A DNA stretch of 64,000 bases, from NCBI GenBank assembly GCA_900169235.1, contig FWCC01000116.1, positions 62,001-126,000 on the forward strand. The letters are read 5' to 3'. A program made the position numbers and the translations under genes. Below the pieces are notes generated by a model, which saw nothing but the letters and a program-made list of their open reading frames with translations, was not told the DNA's origin and ran no database searches. This document shows, piece after piece, positions 11,301 to 23,121 of this stretch. Within the stretch, counting starts at the first letter, position 1, and each line of letters starts with the position of its first letter. This DNA is from Zarea fungicola (taxonomy: Eukaryota; Ascomycota; Sordariomycetes; Hypocreales; Cordycipitaceae).

Positions 11301-12801
11301 TCTTGCGAGTTCCGTGCTTCGGTATGTCACGGGGCTGGGATGTTTCCGCTGCAATCTTGCCGCGATGCGCGGTCTGGGAGGGAGCCAGCGAAGAAACCTT
11401 CCCTCGGGCTCTTTGCCGTCTTTGGACTATTTTGTATGATTGTAGTCTAGCATTTGAAATCCGTTCTACGGAGTTACCATGAGAAATTTGCGGCTGGGGG
11501 GTGCCTGAATCGCCAGTTCCTGTGACAAATGGTCGTTGGATGTTCCACGAGACTTTCAAGACATTCCAGAACTTGTATTGCAGATCTCAAAACAAGAAGA
11601 AATAACTTTAAAATGATAGCATCTAGCAATGGCACGCTGCGTTGTTATTTTTAAGCTTGTTCGATGAAGATTAAGCAAAGCACGGCACGGTGCAGAACCC
11701 AACTTTGAGACAGCTTGGTGGGCACATCCGCTCCGATACACTGCGACCCTGCAGCACTGCCTCTTCTCCAGAGTTTGTGCGCTCGAGGATGGGCGTGTGA
11801 AAACCGCGTGGCCAGCAGATTAGTCTCATCAAGCAGTTAAAATCGCTTTTCTTGCTTGCATGGCATCAGTCACCAGTTGATTGGCTCCGGCTAAGTACTG
11901 TTCATCAACGTGCTGGTACTGCAGCAACTCATCAATATTGAGGCCATGAATGCAAATAAACACCAGTAAAAAATAGCAACATGGCCTGGAAGAGAATGTG
12001 TCTCTAAATTTGGCTCCGAGGCATTTTTGCTATTTTTGAATGTCCCTGTGAGCCGTTTTTGCGTATTAGAGTCTGAAGGCTGAGACATCCTCACGCCAAA
12101 CCCGATGCCCTCTCTCGACTGCTGCCTTTGCCACCATTGCCCTTTGCAACACCGACAAAAAAATCTACTTCAAACTCTCCAGTCACGGAAATATGTTTTC
12201 CACTTTTCAGCATTCAAGTCTGAGCCTTGTTCCAAAAGACGTCACGATAATATCATCAATGTGACGACGCGCGTCGAATCCCGTACGGCCTTGCCACAGC
12301 CCAATGCCGGGCGATTCGGGTTGTTTTTTGGGGGCCGGCCATCGCCCATATGCAGCATCGGGGTGGGTAGGCAGGGGTGTATGTAGATGTGAGAAAAATG
12401 GGCTTATTCGTGGGAAGTTGTTGCAAATTGGTATCATTTTTAGTTCTCCAGTTTTACGCGGCGGAGTTTTTTAACAGTCGAGTTTCGTTTTTGCTTCGCC
12501 ACAATTCCGAGCCCATTTTGAACGTGCATATCCAAGTCTGCAGGGCTTTCGCGTCATTGATTGCTTGCAGTAATCGATTCGAGGCTGGGTACTCATGTAT
12601 ATCGTGCCGAGATGTATCATTTTTGAGTACGGGGCAGCGGGAAAGAGACCCCATCCCATATGATTGCACCGTACATGCCGGGATCGGGTATTACCCGTGC
12701 TGGTTCAAGACAATGATACGGATAGATAGACGAGAAAAAGACGAAAGTAGCAGATATCCACTTTGTGATGCAATATTGAACTGCAGCTTTCTATAAGCTG
12801 C

Positions 12802-12833
12802 ATGAATCCATGAATCCATGAATCCATGAATCC
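12802..12833. repeat. 8-bp tandem repeat, four copies
   Basis: Four perfect head-to-tail copies of ATGAATCC run through 12802-12833, giving the visible series catgaatccatgaatcc. It lies in the gene-poor region with no gene next to it. It is most likely a simple minisatellite-like repeat. Confidence 0.8.
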
Positions 12834-14949
12834 TTTCATGTTCTTACATGTGACGGTTAGATACCAATAACAGGCTATATCGCAACTGAACACAAAGGTA
12901 AATCCCGCTGCTGCAAGTGTCAGAAGTGGAAACAGGAAGTTGGAGTAATTATTTAAAGCTATAATTTACACGGCAAAGGTGAAGAGACAAATGTTCCATT
13001 TTACTACTTTCTGCGCCGGAATGGCCACATCGTCTGCGCAAATACCGCCGCCCACATTCAGCCATGTAGAAGAGGAGCCATCTCACCACGCGATTCACAA
13101 CGGCGACAGAACAAAATATGGGGAATAATCTCACCGCTAGGTGTGGACGTGAATAACTGAGAGTCGATCCCAAGTACCGGCCAGGAGGACGGTGCGCAAG
13201 TATGTATGGAGAGGCCATGTAACCGAGTGTTGCACGGCCCTGGCCCACTGCACGATCTGAAACCCGGCACGTTTTTTGTAGAGGTGGAAAACAAGAATCA
13301 GTTTCCCGCGCCATCTTAACAGGTTCAGAGGTCTTGTCATTGAGGGTCTTCTCAAGGCTGCTATGTGCATTTGTCATGATGATTGCTTCTCCCTCCACGA
13401 GGTTAGAAATACAGTCACTCTTTGCATGAGTGGCTAAGCGTGCAACCGCAAAAGAGATTCGCAGCAATATTTGCCAGCATCCTTTTTGCTCCCTTTATCT
13501 ATTTCCTAAATAGCCTTGAGAGATTAATTATGAAGGAGAAGAAGAGACAAAGGGCACGGCGGCGGACAAGGGCTCGAGTGGACGCTCGTCCCGCCGTTCT
13601 GCTCTGCATACTACGGCGACGGAGAAGCCCAATCGGTAAACATAAAGTGCCACCAAATTTCTGCACCACAATCTGGCAACACTTACTGTTTTTGGTATTT
13701 GATGCCGGACGGTGACCCCGGATCGTCGCATGCCGTCTCGTCTCAGCTTCTTCAGCGTCAACAAGCAGCTTGTTAGTGACCAGTGGGAGAACAGTAACAC
13801 ATTATAGAGAATAAAGGTATCATGAAAAATCGTTTTTGGTGATTGAAAAACAGTGACTCGGCAGGAGAAAGTGATTCTGCTCGGCATCCTGGGTGTTTTG
13901 TTTTATCGCCTTTGCAATTTGTTTGTCATAGTATAATGTTGACAAGAACTGACTGTTGCGTCGCACGTCAGAGCTTCTCCGCATTCGACATTTCTGTTTT
14001 CTGACTCCAGGGGGAATACTTTTGCATGATTGGAGCTTATCAAACTTGCCATTTCTTCCTGAAAAGGTAGAAAGGGAATTCAGAATGTGACCTGTACCAT
14101 TGGGGCAAGCGGACTGTATATCTGCTCTAGGGTAGGTGCAGACTTGCCCACTCGCATTGCCATGGAAAACTGCAACCTGCTCGACAAGCGAAACAAGTAA
14201 TAATAAAGCAGGAAAACGATTAGAAAGACCAGAATATCGCATCCACGAGGTCTTCATTATGCAGCTAAACGGTGCCAGCGCACACAAGACAATTGCCAAA
14301 TCTTCAAATCAAGTCCCACACGGCTTCAGAATCAAGCATGTATTTCAAACCACGTTCAAAGCAACCATGGGTTCAATAAAAGCTTTAAAAAAGAACAATA
14401 AAACTGGCTATACCACCCCTTTCCCCTGTTTATGCGCCGTACCAAAAAGTTCCGAAAATGCAATCAATCTGATTTATGACCAGACAAAAAGATTCAACCC
14501 TTCCAAAATGCTAAAAACGTCTTGTCCATCTTCCCACAAAATGTCTTTCTTGCACCAAAACCACAGGTCCGTCAGTCCTCTTCAACATTTCAAAGAGTAT
14601 TCCACTTTTCGTCCAACAAAAAAGGTGTTGTTCTGGAGAGAGCAGAAGCAACAGTAAAAAGCATTGCAGGGCGATGCGCGGGTGGCTCGATCCAAACTCT
14701 GCTAGAAGAAGAAAAATAAAAAAAGAGTATTACTCAAAAGTAACCTTTGCAACAAGGTATCAAAAGCCATAAAATATGTACGCCGTGCTATGCATGTGAA
14801 AAAAAAAACCGCCCCAATCGAACGTCCCCCGTGAATCATGTCGCTTTTTGCGGCTTGCCACATTCTGAGGCGTATATATACAGCAGAATTTTTCAGGTCA
14901 TGAAACCCAATTTTCGAAGAAAAGAGTTTTTTTTTAAAAAAAAAACGTT

Positions 14950-16611
14950 TCAAGGAGTGCGTGGGCGCTTCCAGTAGTATTGCTTGTGTTGCTTGCGGCA
15001 GTTTCTCAGACTAGGCTTGCGCATGCCATCAACGACGGCAGCGCGGCGCTGGTCGTCACTGTCCGCCTCGGGGACATAGTAGTACTCGCTCTCCAGAGGC
15101 TTGCCGGCGGCATCCTTGCCCTGGCGTGTGATGGTGCCGATGCATACCGTCGACTCAATGACCTCGCGAAGGGAGTCACGAGCAAGGCCAACAGTGAGGT
15201 CGGCAGGGAGGTGCTGCATAATGGTCGAAAGCGGCGTGGAGGAGAGGCGCGAGTAGGCTAGTTGGTTGACGACGTGGTTGGCCACGTCTGGGTGGACAGC
15301 AACCTTGGGCTGTTGCGGCGTCTGCTCGCGATCTGGTTCCTCTTCGTCAAATGCTTCTGCAGACGACGCTGGAGCATTCGTAGTTGGCTGGTCCTCGGGA
15401 GAAGGCGTCTTCTCATCCGACTCTTCTGGAGAAGGTGGGTCAGATGGCAGGCTGCTCTCTGTGTGCGTCTCCGATGCCTCTGGGTTCTCGGTGACTTTGG
15501 GGAGCTGGTGTCTGAGAGGCTTGCGGGCAATTGGGGATTTTGCCATGATGGTTGCGAAACGGTTGTTAATATCAGCGCCAAAGGGACCAAAGGAATGAAT
15601 GACGGGATCATTCTCCTCATCGGGGTCGTGCTCTTCGTCGTCATCACCGAGGCTGCTTGTGAAGCTGGCCGTAGCCTCCGTCATCATGCTCGCATTGGCA
15701 TCCAGGTGCTGCTCATCCTTATGAGCAGGAAGCTCGTCCTCGTCCTCGTAGATTTCAATGGAATCACGGTCGTGCAAACTGGGCAGGAAATCATGGAGAC
15801 GCTGGGAGCTGGACAAGTGGACAGGCGTGGGGCTTTCCGGGGACTGGATACGGGCCGCACGGCGAAGTGGAGAGGACTGCAGAAGACCGCCGGCGCGTGT
15901 CTGGGATCGCGGGGGAGAGTCGTCCCAGCTAGAATCGGACAAATTGGCGGCATTGTCGGCAGCAGATGAGCGACGGGGCCACTGAACAAGCACACGCGAG
16001 TCCTGGACGTCAACCATGACCTCGGTACCCTCCGTCTCGCTCGTGAAGCTGTCACCCTTGAAGAGCTCCCAGCTACGGCCCTGGCAGTGCAGCTTAAGAC
16101 CATTCCAGCCATTGCAGATGATTTCAATTTTATTTGGCTCCAAGGCACTGGGGGCAGCAATGTAGCGTGCCTTGACGTGGACGCGTGATATCAGGCGGTT
16201 AGCGGAGAGCTGAAAGTGGGACGAGTTGGAGGAGCGGCCCATGATGAGGGTCTCGCCATTCGCAGCGAGCTCGACAGAGGGAAGAGCCCCGAGAGGCGTA
16301 CGCTTGTCAGTAGTGGCAGGACGGGATGAACCAAGGGAGCCCACGTTGCGTCGCAGCGGAGAGCTGGACAAGATGCCAGTGCTGGACGTGGGGATGGGCG
16401 TGGGATACCGCAAATAGGCGTCTCTGCCGACATTTTGGCGCTTGCTCGGCCGGGGCAGTCCAGGAGATGATGACAGTGGCTCGAATGGAGGAAGCAGACT
16501 GGGAGCTGGTCGCTTGGAGCCGGCCAGGGAGCCCGAGGAAGACGCAGGCATGGGTAGTTGTGGCTCGTTTGCCGACGAGGCGAGTGCCGGTGTGGGAGAA
16601 TCAGACGCCAT
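14950..16611 (-). CDS. FHA-domain protein, Tos4-like
   Basis: Single exon of 553 aa. I chose the ATG at 16611; an in-frame GTG four codons upstream is not a credible start. The N-terminal 100 residues are Ser/Pro-rich and probably disordered, with several SP/TP sites. An FHA domain follows at about residues 115-215 with GRSSNSSHF and SRVHV, the phosphothreonine-binding signature. The middle is acidic and low-complexity (IYEDEDELPAHKDEQ, DDDEEHDPDEENDP). The last 120 residues are compact and conserved-looking, including VCIGTITRQGKDAAGKP. FHA proteins of this plan in yeasts (Tos4) are nuclear, G1/S-regulated and linked to histone-deacetylase and replication-stress control. The Tos4 assignment is by architecture only. 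Four ACGCG/CGCGT cores lie upstream. Confidence 0.85.
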   Translation of the reverse strand: MASDSPTPALASSANEPQLPMPASSSGSLAGSKRPAPSLLPPFEPLSSSPGLPRPSKRQNVGRDAYLRYPTPIPTSSTGILSSSPLRRNVGSLGSSRPATTDKRTPLGALPSVELAANGETLIMGRSSNSSHFQLSANRLISRVHVKARYIAAPSALEPNKIEIICNGWNGLKLHCQGRSWELFKGDSFTSETEGTEVMVDVQDSRVLVQWPRRSSAADNAANLSDSSWDDSPPRSQTRAGGLLQSSPLRRAARIQSPESPTPVHLSSSQRLHDFLPSLHDRDSIEIYEDEDELPAHKDEQHLDANASMMTEATASFTSSLGDDDEEHDPDEENDPVIHSFGPFGADINNRFATIMAKSPIARKPLRHQLPKVTENPEASETHTESSLPSDPPSPEESDEKTPSPEDQPTTNAPASSAEAFDEEEPDREQTPQQPKVAVHPDVANHVVNQLAYSRLSSTPLSTIMQHLPADLTVGLARDSLREVIESTVCIGTITRQGKDAAGKPLESEYYYVPEADSDDQRRAAVVDGMRKPSLRNCRKQHKQYYWKRPRTP

Positions 16612-18740
16612 TACGTGATGCACGAGTCTCAGGTGTTGTGTCCAATGATCATGCCCAAGTATTGTCAGGTGTTGAAATCGGGTATTGCCGCGTCAATTCG
16701 CGTTGAAAAAGTCGTTGGCAGAGGCGATGGCGTACCGACACGTCGGGAGCCGGTTGTATGGTAGACGTAGGTGGAGGTGGACCAAGGATGTGGTGATGGT
16801 ATATCAGACTAGAGGTCAGTGGTGTCGAGGCCGAGATCTGTAAATAGAAACAAAAGCTTCAAATGGGCCGTTCAAGGCGGTCGCAGGAGACTTGGACTGG
16901 TGGTTAGAAAAGTTTGAGAGTTAAAGTGGTGAGTGTGTGCGTGTGTGCAGAAAGAGGGCCCTCGGGCGATTTTAAGAGGGAGGGGCCTGGCCGGTCTGTG
17001 ACACGAACGCGATGGTTAGGCGCATCGCGCGTTTTGGCGTGTTGGCGTTGGTGCAAAGTAGTGCAAGTTGTGCTGCGCCGTAAAGTACCTGTGACTGGTG
17101 GTTGCACGGCTGCTCTCCGCTGTAGTCCACTGTGGTGAGTGCTGGCGCTTAAAATACAGTTGCCAGCTACAGCGGTGGGCCGCAGCCAAGGCGCTGAGGA
17201 CAACTGTAATTGTGCAGCATCCACTACTGGCTGCTGTATCTTTTGTCCTCGCAGTACTTGGGCACGTATCTTTCCTTGCCCTTCTTTATTCTGCTGTATC
17301 TATAAGACGACCATGACGGCAATCATTTCGGCTTTAAAGAAAAGAAACCCTTTTTCCTTGAAATTTTTTGCACTTTTTGCATTCACTAGTCTTTCAGCAA
17401 CTTGCACAACATTTTTCCACATGCCTCGCCCCATAATGTACAAACTTGCAACTACCAGCCACCGTCAGCCAGTCTGGCCTGTACAAACACGTCTCCACTG
17501 ACCAGGGACCGCGTCTTGTAGTATATTTCTTTAGGTGTATGGACGGAGTACGGAGCACGCCAAACGCAAAGGCCCATTCGTCCATGACTGGTTCATTTTT
17601 CTGCTGAGTATTGCGCCGTAATACAAATTGGGAATGACAGAATTGCCCTGCCGAAATCCCATGCCACCATGATGCAGACAGAAATGGCCAATCCCTTGAC
17701 GGCATCCCCTTGACTGCTCTATTGACAATAGATTGTCTAGGGCCACTCGTCCCTTGTCCACAACCACGAAATTCTCTTTTGCTAATAATTATTAGAATCT
17801 CCACCTTGCAATTCAATTAAGCACCGCAAGACCCTACTGTCCAAAGCCCCGTGGTCATTATGCATGCTAGTTATCTAGCCCCCCTCTGCAGTGCCACGCG
17901 ACTTGACCAGGGTCCTTCTCGCTTTCCGACAAAGAACCCCGTCTTCTTCATCACTTGTCCTCAAACTGCCAACAAATCTGTGACTTTCCCAATCATTGAC
18001 AGAGAGCACTTTGGCTGCACAACCATTGTCAGTGTTCCTCAGAGCCCGTCGCGAAGCCGCGCCTGTCCCACTCTCGGGCTCGCACATGCAGACACGCCTT
18101 GCTCAGGCATTGGCTCTGATTTTGCTGGAAAATAAAAAGAGTCAATCTGCCTGCTGTTGCACGAGTTTGTCCTGATGACTCTAATTCTGTCCCGTTTCAT
18201 GTAATTCTTTCGTAAATGTGCGTCGGTACTACACCGGCGTGGACCTTTGTAACTTGTCACTTTTGAGCCACAGCAGTGTGGCATGACGTCCAAGTACCAG
18301 TAAACTGCCTCGGCGGTACTGTGGCTGTCCCGAACAGAGCCAACGCCGAAAGAAATTCGCCGAGACAAGGGAATGCAGATGACGAACAATTAAATTTCAT
18401 GTAAATACCAAACGAAATACAAATCTGGAAATAGTCATTATTATGGTAGTTTGCATCTTGGTTTATACCACCACACAGCCGAAATTCAATCGTTCATGAG
18501 CCGATGCCGATAACATAAAGTGGGACTCAAATCGGAGGACCGCCACCGTCAGGCCGGAGCCCGGCGCCTGCATATTCCGACGGATTTTTTCTGTCCCAGC
18601 CTTTTTTTCTGCCAGTCTTCTGCCGCCCAGCTGCTTCACCGCCAAAAAATTATCGAGGCGTCTCAGAAAAAAACCGTCCCTCTCTATTTTGGCGGCCATA
18701 CAGAGATTGATAGAATTTCTCTATAACCACACATTTTACC
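16612..18740. other. divergent intergenic region, 2.1 kb
   Basis: This is the shared upstream region of the FHA gene (minus) and the L1-domain gene (plus). It should contain both promoters. No coding frame with a recognisable product and no tRNA was found. Apart from the MCB-like cores listed separately I see no ordered element. Confidence 0.55.
16689..17032. promoter_or_regulatory. possible MBF/SBF (MCB-core) cluster upstream of the FHA gene
   Basis: The pentamer CGCGT or its complement ACGCG occurs at 16689-16693, 16699-16703, 17007-17011 and 17028-17032, within 420 bp upstream of the FHA-gene ATG. MCB elements (ACGCGN) bind the G1/S factor MBF, and yeast TOS4 is a known G1/S target. None is the full palindrome ACGCGT, so support is moderate. 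Confidence 0.35.
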
Positions 18741-19995
18741 ATGGCTCCCTCAAAAGAAGTAGCCGTTGTCGGCTCCAACGAGATTGTCACTATTGACCAG
18801 GCTCAGGTAAATTTTTTTTCATCCTCATCGCCTCACTCTCCGGCGCAATTGACCTATGCTCCCCAGCATAACTAACATTTTTCAGACCCTCAAAGCCTCC
18901 AAGGCCCTTCTCGCACACATCAAAAAGGCCGCCAAGGAGTCCGCCGCCGACCCTACCACCAAGAAGAACGTCCTGCTCACCGGCGATGATGACGAGGAGG
19001 ATGCCGATCAGGACGACTCACCCATCTGGCTGACCCTGACGACAAAGCGCCACATTGCCGACAAGTCGCGCCTGCACCCGGGGAAGATTACGCTCCCGCA
19101 CCCCCTCAACGCCGACGACGAGACGCTGACGGTGTGCCTCATCACCGCTGACCCCCAGCGGGCCTACAAGGACATTGTCGCGAGCGCCGACTTCCCCGCC
19201 GCGCTGGCCAAGCGCATCACCCGCGTGATTGACGTGACCAAGCTCAAGGCCAAGTACAGCCAGTACGAGGCCCAGCGCAAGCTCTACGCGGAGCACGACG
19301 TCTTCCTGGGCGACGACCGCATCATCAACCGCCTGCCCAAGATTCTCGGCAAGACCTTTTACAAGACGACGACCAAGCGGCCCGTCCCTGTTGTGCTCAT
19401 GGCCAAGGTGCCCAAGGTGGACGGAAAAAAGGGCAAGCGTCCTGCTGCTAAAAAGGCAGGCGAGGAACAGGTGAACGCCGGCACGCCCGCGCAGATTGCC
19501 AGAGAGGTGGAAAAGGCCGTCGGCGCGGCGCTCGTCAGCCTGGGACCGTCGACCAACACGGCCCTCCGCATCGGCTACGCCAACTGGACGCCGGAGCAGA
19601 TTGCCGCCAACGTCGAGGCGGCAGCCGCGGCGCTGGTGGAGAGGTGGGTGCCGCAAAAGTGGCGCAACGTCAAGAGCATCTACATCAAGGGGCCCGAGAC
19701 GGCGGCGCTGCCCATCTGGCTGACGGACGAGCTGTGGGTCGACGACAAGGACGTCGTGGCGGACACGGAGGAGGAGAAGAAGACCAAGGCCAACATGGGC
19801 AAGAAGCGCAAGGCCCTGGCCGGCGAGGAGGCGGCGGCCGACAAGCAGGCTGGTTCGCCGGCAACTAAAAAGGCAAAGGCCGCATCGGCCAAGCACAAGC
19901 CTGCGAGCGACGATGCCGTGCTGGATAAGCAGATTGCGGAGCGCAAGTCCAAGCTGCGCAGCGCCAAGGCCAAGGCTATCAAGGCTCTGGATTAA
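18741..19995 (+). CDS. ribosomal L1-domain ribosome biogenesis protein (Cic1/Utp30 type)
   Basis: Two exons, 18741-18806 and 18886-19995 (391 aa). The 79-nt intron has donor GTAAAT, a clear branch site ACTAAC and acceptor TTTCAG. The ATG lies in a good fungal context (ACCATGGC). Residues about 45-290 form an L1-like fold with PIWLTLTTKRHI, DRIINRLPKILGKTFY and VPVVLM, the pattern of Cic1/Nsa3, Utp30 and human RSL1D1. The C-terminus is Lys/Ala-rich with KKRKAL and KKAKAAS stretches, probable nucleolar localisation signals. The expected role is in nucleolar pre-60S (Cic1) or SSU-processome (Utp30) assembly; I cannot separate the two. Codon use is GC-rich, as in a highly expressed housekeeping gene. 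Confidence 0.9.
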
Positions 19996-20595
19996 AAAAG
20001 AAAAAGAAGAAGAAGAAGAAATGATGGATTCGGGATTAAAAGGGGAACAAAAGTGGGAGATTTATACGAAAGGGTTTTTGACATCTTGCATGAGTACAAA
20101 GATAATGTTGCGTGGCAGAGAGGGGGCTGGTCATGTGTACATGTCACAATGTTTTATATTTCGGATTGCTTGTCGTTGAGAAATGTGGCATTGGGCGTTT
20201 TGCGGCGTTTTCTACACTTGGTAGATGGTATTTTACTGAAAATAAAGAGCACATCAATTGAATTAGAGGTATTTGCAAGCATTGTGGATGTCAACTAGAT
20301 TATATGGTCCTGTGCGACAACCTAGAAATAAACTCATAATTGACTGTTTACAATTTGAAAAAGAAAAAGAGTAAAGTTGATGAATGGGAATATCATGTCC
20401 CAACTCCTAAAACACCTATGCCGTTCCTAACAAATAATATAAAACGAATCCCAGTTTTGAACAATGTCTTGGTCGTCCCGTCCCAGTGCAATCTTGCTGT
20501 GCCGTGTCTCATGGCAAAAGTATCCCGTCCAATCGCATCTCATGACAACTATACAGAAAAAAAAAAGGTGGTAATACCTTTTTGAGTCCACTAAA
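19996..20595. other. convergent intergenic region, 0.6 kb
   Basis: This lies between the 3' ends of the L1-domain gene and the thioesterase gene. It starts with a GAA-rich purine run and is A/T-rich throughout, as expected for two facing 3' UTRs. No gene is seen. Confidence 0.6.
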
Positions 20596-21597
20596 TTACA
20601 GCTCCAGGTTCACCCATTTCTCGTCGCCATAGACCTTGGGCTTCTCGTGCCGATGCGAGGCAAACTTGCGGTCCGCGGGCCCAAAGAACTCGCGCATGGT
20701 GTCGTTGAGCACCTGCGGCGGAATCTGCATGTGGTCCGCCGTAATGGCCCGAAACACGAGGGCGCCCTTGTCGTCCAGCCCCTGCAGACCGATCCAGTCC
20801 TCCTTGTACAGCGGGGTGTCGCGCATGGCCACCGTCTCACCCTCGGCATTCACCTCGCCAAACCAGGAAGACTCGCGCGGATGCACCATGGTGTCGTCCT
20901 CAAACAGAAACATGACGAGTTTCGCCAGCTTGCCCAGATTCTTTTTGTAGGTGGCATTCTTGCGCTCGCGCTCATTGTTGATGTCGGCGAGGAAATTGGA
21001 GCTCTGGAGGTACGCGGGCATGTCTTTCGGGTCGCGAAAGTACTGCGCGGGCACAAGCCGGCTCTGGACAAAGGAGCTCCACGTGTTGAAGCGCAGCAAC
21101 GCCATGGCGCCCTTGCAGAGGAAATCCGAGGCGCCGCACTCGCGAAACTCGGCGATGCCGGCGTGCTGGCTGCCAAAGGTGACGAGGCTGCGGATGGGAG
21201 GGTTGTTGCAGCGCTCAATGTAAGCCCGGAGGAACTGCCCTCCCTGGGAGAAGCCAATGGCGTCAATGGCGGGCGCCGTGGAGAGGATGGGGTGGGCGGC
21301 GAGCTGCTCGCAGACCATGGCGACGTGGGAGGAGAGGTTGCCGAAAAAGGTGGCGGAGCGGTCGGCGCTGGGGTCGTCGGCGGCGAGGGAGATGCTGTGG
21401 ACAAAGGTGCCCGGGTGGATGGCGTCGGCGAGGGCGGCGACGGCCTGGATGCCCTCGCCGGAGAAGGTGTCGCCGAGGCCGTGCCAGATGACGAGGGGGA
21501 GCGGGGTGTCGTCGGGGACGCGGACGGAGGTGGTGGAAGCGAGGGCGGCGATGTTGGCGATGGTGAGGAGCCGTAGGGCTGCAGCTAACAACGCCAT
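20596..21597 (-). CDS. palmitoyl-protein thioesterase (PPT1 family)
   Basis: Single exon of 333 aa starting at the ATG at 21597; the open frame upstream has only a TTG. Residues 1-22 are a signal peptide. The mature part opens with PLVIWHGLGDTF, the oxyanion-hole segment of the family. The nucleophile is Ser117 in GFSQGG, with the acid at Asp234/235 (FLFEDDTMVHP) and the base at His289 (ITADHMQI). Order, spacing and length match human PPT1. The enzyme removes S-linked palmitate from proteins during degradation in the vacuole/lysosome and may also be secreted. Cys pairs (CNNPP, RECGASDFLC) match the conserved disulfides. A TATA-like box lies about 165 bp upstream. Confidence 0.95.
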   Translation of the reverse strand: MALLAAALRLLTIANIAALASTTSVRVPDDTPLPLVIWHGLGDTFSGEGIQAVAALADAIHPGTFVHSISLAADDPSADRSATFFGNLSSHVAMVCEQLAAHPILSTAPAIDAIGFSQGGQFLRAYIERCNNPPIRSLVTFGSQHAGIAEFRECGASDFLCKGAMALLRFNTWSSFVQSRLVPAQYFRDPKDMPAYLQSSNFLADINNERERKNATYKKNLGKLAKLVMFLFEDDTMVHPRESSWFGEVNAEGETVAMRDTPLYKEDWIGLQGLDDKGALVFRAITADHMQIPPQVLNDTMREFFGPADRKFASHRHEKPKVYGDEKWVNLEL

Positions 21598-23121
21598 CGT
21601 GGTGGGTTGGGTTGTAGCTTGTCGGTGTTGGTGTTGGTGTTGTGTGGCAGTCGACAAGAAGATTCAAGGACGAAGAGATGGATGCAGCACCGAGTATGGA
21701 AATAACAGGAAGAAAAGATGGAAACGAAGAGGTGTGTCTGGTTGGTCAGCACGGACAATATATAAATGGTGGAATGGAATCACACCTACCGAGTAAGTTA
21801 GTATAAAGTCTAGCCAAGATGCTGGGGCGAGCTGGAATTCCCGGGCGAGTCGTAAGCTCCAAGCAGCCCCACGTGCATCCTTTTAGCAGCTCCATTATCT
21901 TTCCCCGCTAGGCCGCCTGGGGGCTAAGCTTAATGCAGCTACAGGGCTGGTCTGACGGAAACGCCACTAATTTGCGCACCTTTGCCCCCATTGTGCCTCC
22001 ATGTGCCTCCATTGTGCCCTGCAACGACGCTCCCTGGGCAGCAGTCTCCTGGGAGTACTGCCGGAGCTACGCCGGCAGAAACCTTTACCGCCGCAAGTAC
22101 TCCCTCCATATAGCCTACGGCAATCTGCTCCAAACACGGACGGACGAGTCAATTCTCTTGGCAACGACTAAAACATCAGACTCGCCATGTTTTAGAATGT
22201 TTTGGAATGTTTAGAGATGGTCCACGGTCATTCAACTCTACCATACACAGCCGCCTGATCAACCAGAACCATGAATCATTCCGACAGATCATTACCTCTT
22301 GAAATACCAATGCCATAATCTCTCAAACTTCCGACGTTCCATCAAACTTGGACCGCATGCGGTTTGGGTGGGATACATGGGATACATGCAGCCTTGGCAA
22401 GTTCCATGTCCTTGCTTCCAACCGTCCACCCCTACGACTACGACAGGCGGCCTCCGCGAAAACGACTCTTTTCAATTGCGGGGATGTATACATGGAAACG
22501 GCTGCATCCCCGGCAGATTTTGTTAAACTTTTTGCCGATGCTCGATAAACTACCTGCCAAGCCGTGGTGGCTGTGCCTGCGACTCAATCGCGACGTTGCG
22601 GATGTGCTTACATTTTCATTTGTAAATTGTGACGCGCGTCGCTGTCCAACGGCGATAAGACTTGTGGGATGCAATGTTAATCCCGATAATCCCCCCTCTT
22701 TCTCTACGAAGTGAACAAGATGTACTGCCGATGATTATTTGCTTTCCTTGTTCGAAATGTTCCATCGCTATTTTTATGCCGGGGCAAGATGACCTCTTAC
22801 TCAAGTCGGATAACCCGGTCTCAGCTGCGCCGGCTTTTAATACTAGAAAGGCGGCACAGCGGATCTTGGAGGCGGCGTCTGAGCCAAGCCCACCCTGTTT
22901 CACCGGCACGCGACACCATGCCGTCTTTTCTCATCAAAGCTTCACAACAACTAACTAGCCTTTTTATATCTGACGGGACAAGAAACTTTCCAATTGGTGT
23001 CTCCTGTGCGTGATTGGGTACACCAGGATGCAAACTATGGTAAGAGTACAGGGTAGTGTCAGACATGTCGTCAAACATGCGCTGCAGAAAATGCAATGAT
23101 TCAAACTCCATTATCCTCTAC
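21598..23121. other. intergenic region, 1.5 kb
   Basis: This lies between the thioesterase start and the stop of the transcription-factor-like gene. It carries a short direct repeat (TGTGCCTCCA, two copies near 21992-22011) and an imperfect repeat of ATGTTTTAGA near 22190-22215. No gene is supported. Confidence 0.55.
21758..21766 (-). promoter_or_regulatory. TATA-like box of the thioesterase gene
   Basis: TATATA on the minus strand, about 165 bp before the ATG at 21597. Motif and position are the only support. Confidence 0.35.

Larger units (their letters stand above)
8284..14949. other. 6.7-kb gene-poor region
   Basis: No open frame here has a recognisable domain, a signal peptide or exons that join in phase. 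The stretch is richer in A/T and homopolymer runs than the genes on either side, mainly after 13.4 kb. The only ordered sequence I found is an 8-bp tandem repeat near 12.8 kb. Non-coding RNAs or decayed transposons cannot be excluded by reading. Confidence 0.5.

Noticed and set aside
12802..12833. CRISPR-like repeat
   Set aside because: The 8-bp units follow each other directly with no spacers, and the sequence is eukaryotic. It is a simple tandem repeat.
16611..16623. Four-codon upstream extension of the FHA protein
   Set aside because: It would start at GTG. The first ATG in frame is at 16611.
19018..19896. 292-codon open frame antisense to the L1-domain gene
   Set aside because: Leu/Arg/Val-rich shadow of GC-rich coding sequence; the sense strand has a correct intron and L1-domain motifs.
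20647..21576. 309-codon open frame antisense to the palmitoyl thioesterase
   Set aside because: The Gly/Val/Ala-rich product is a shadow of a gene with a complete catalytic triad on the other strand.
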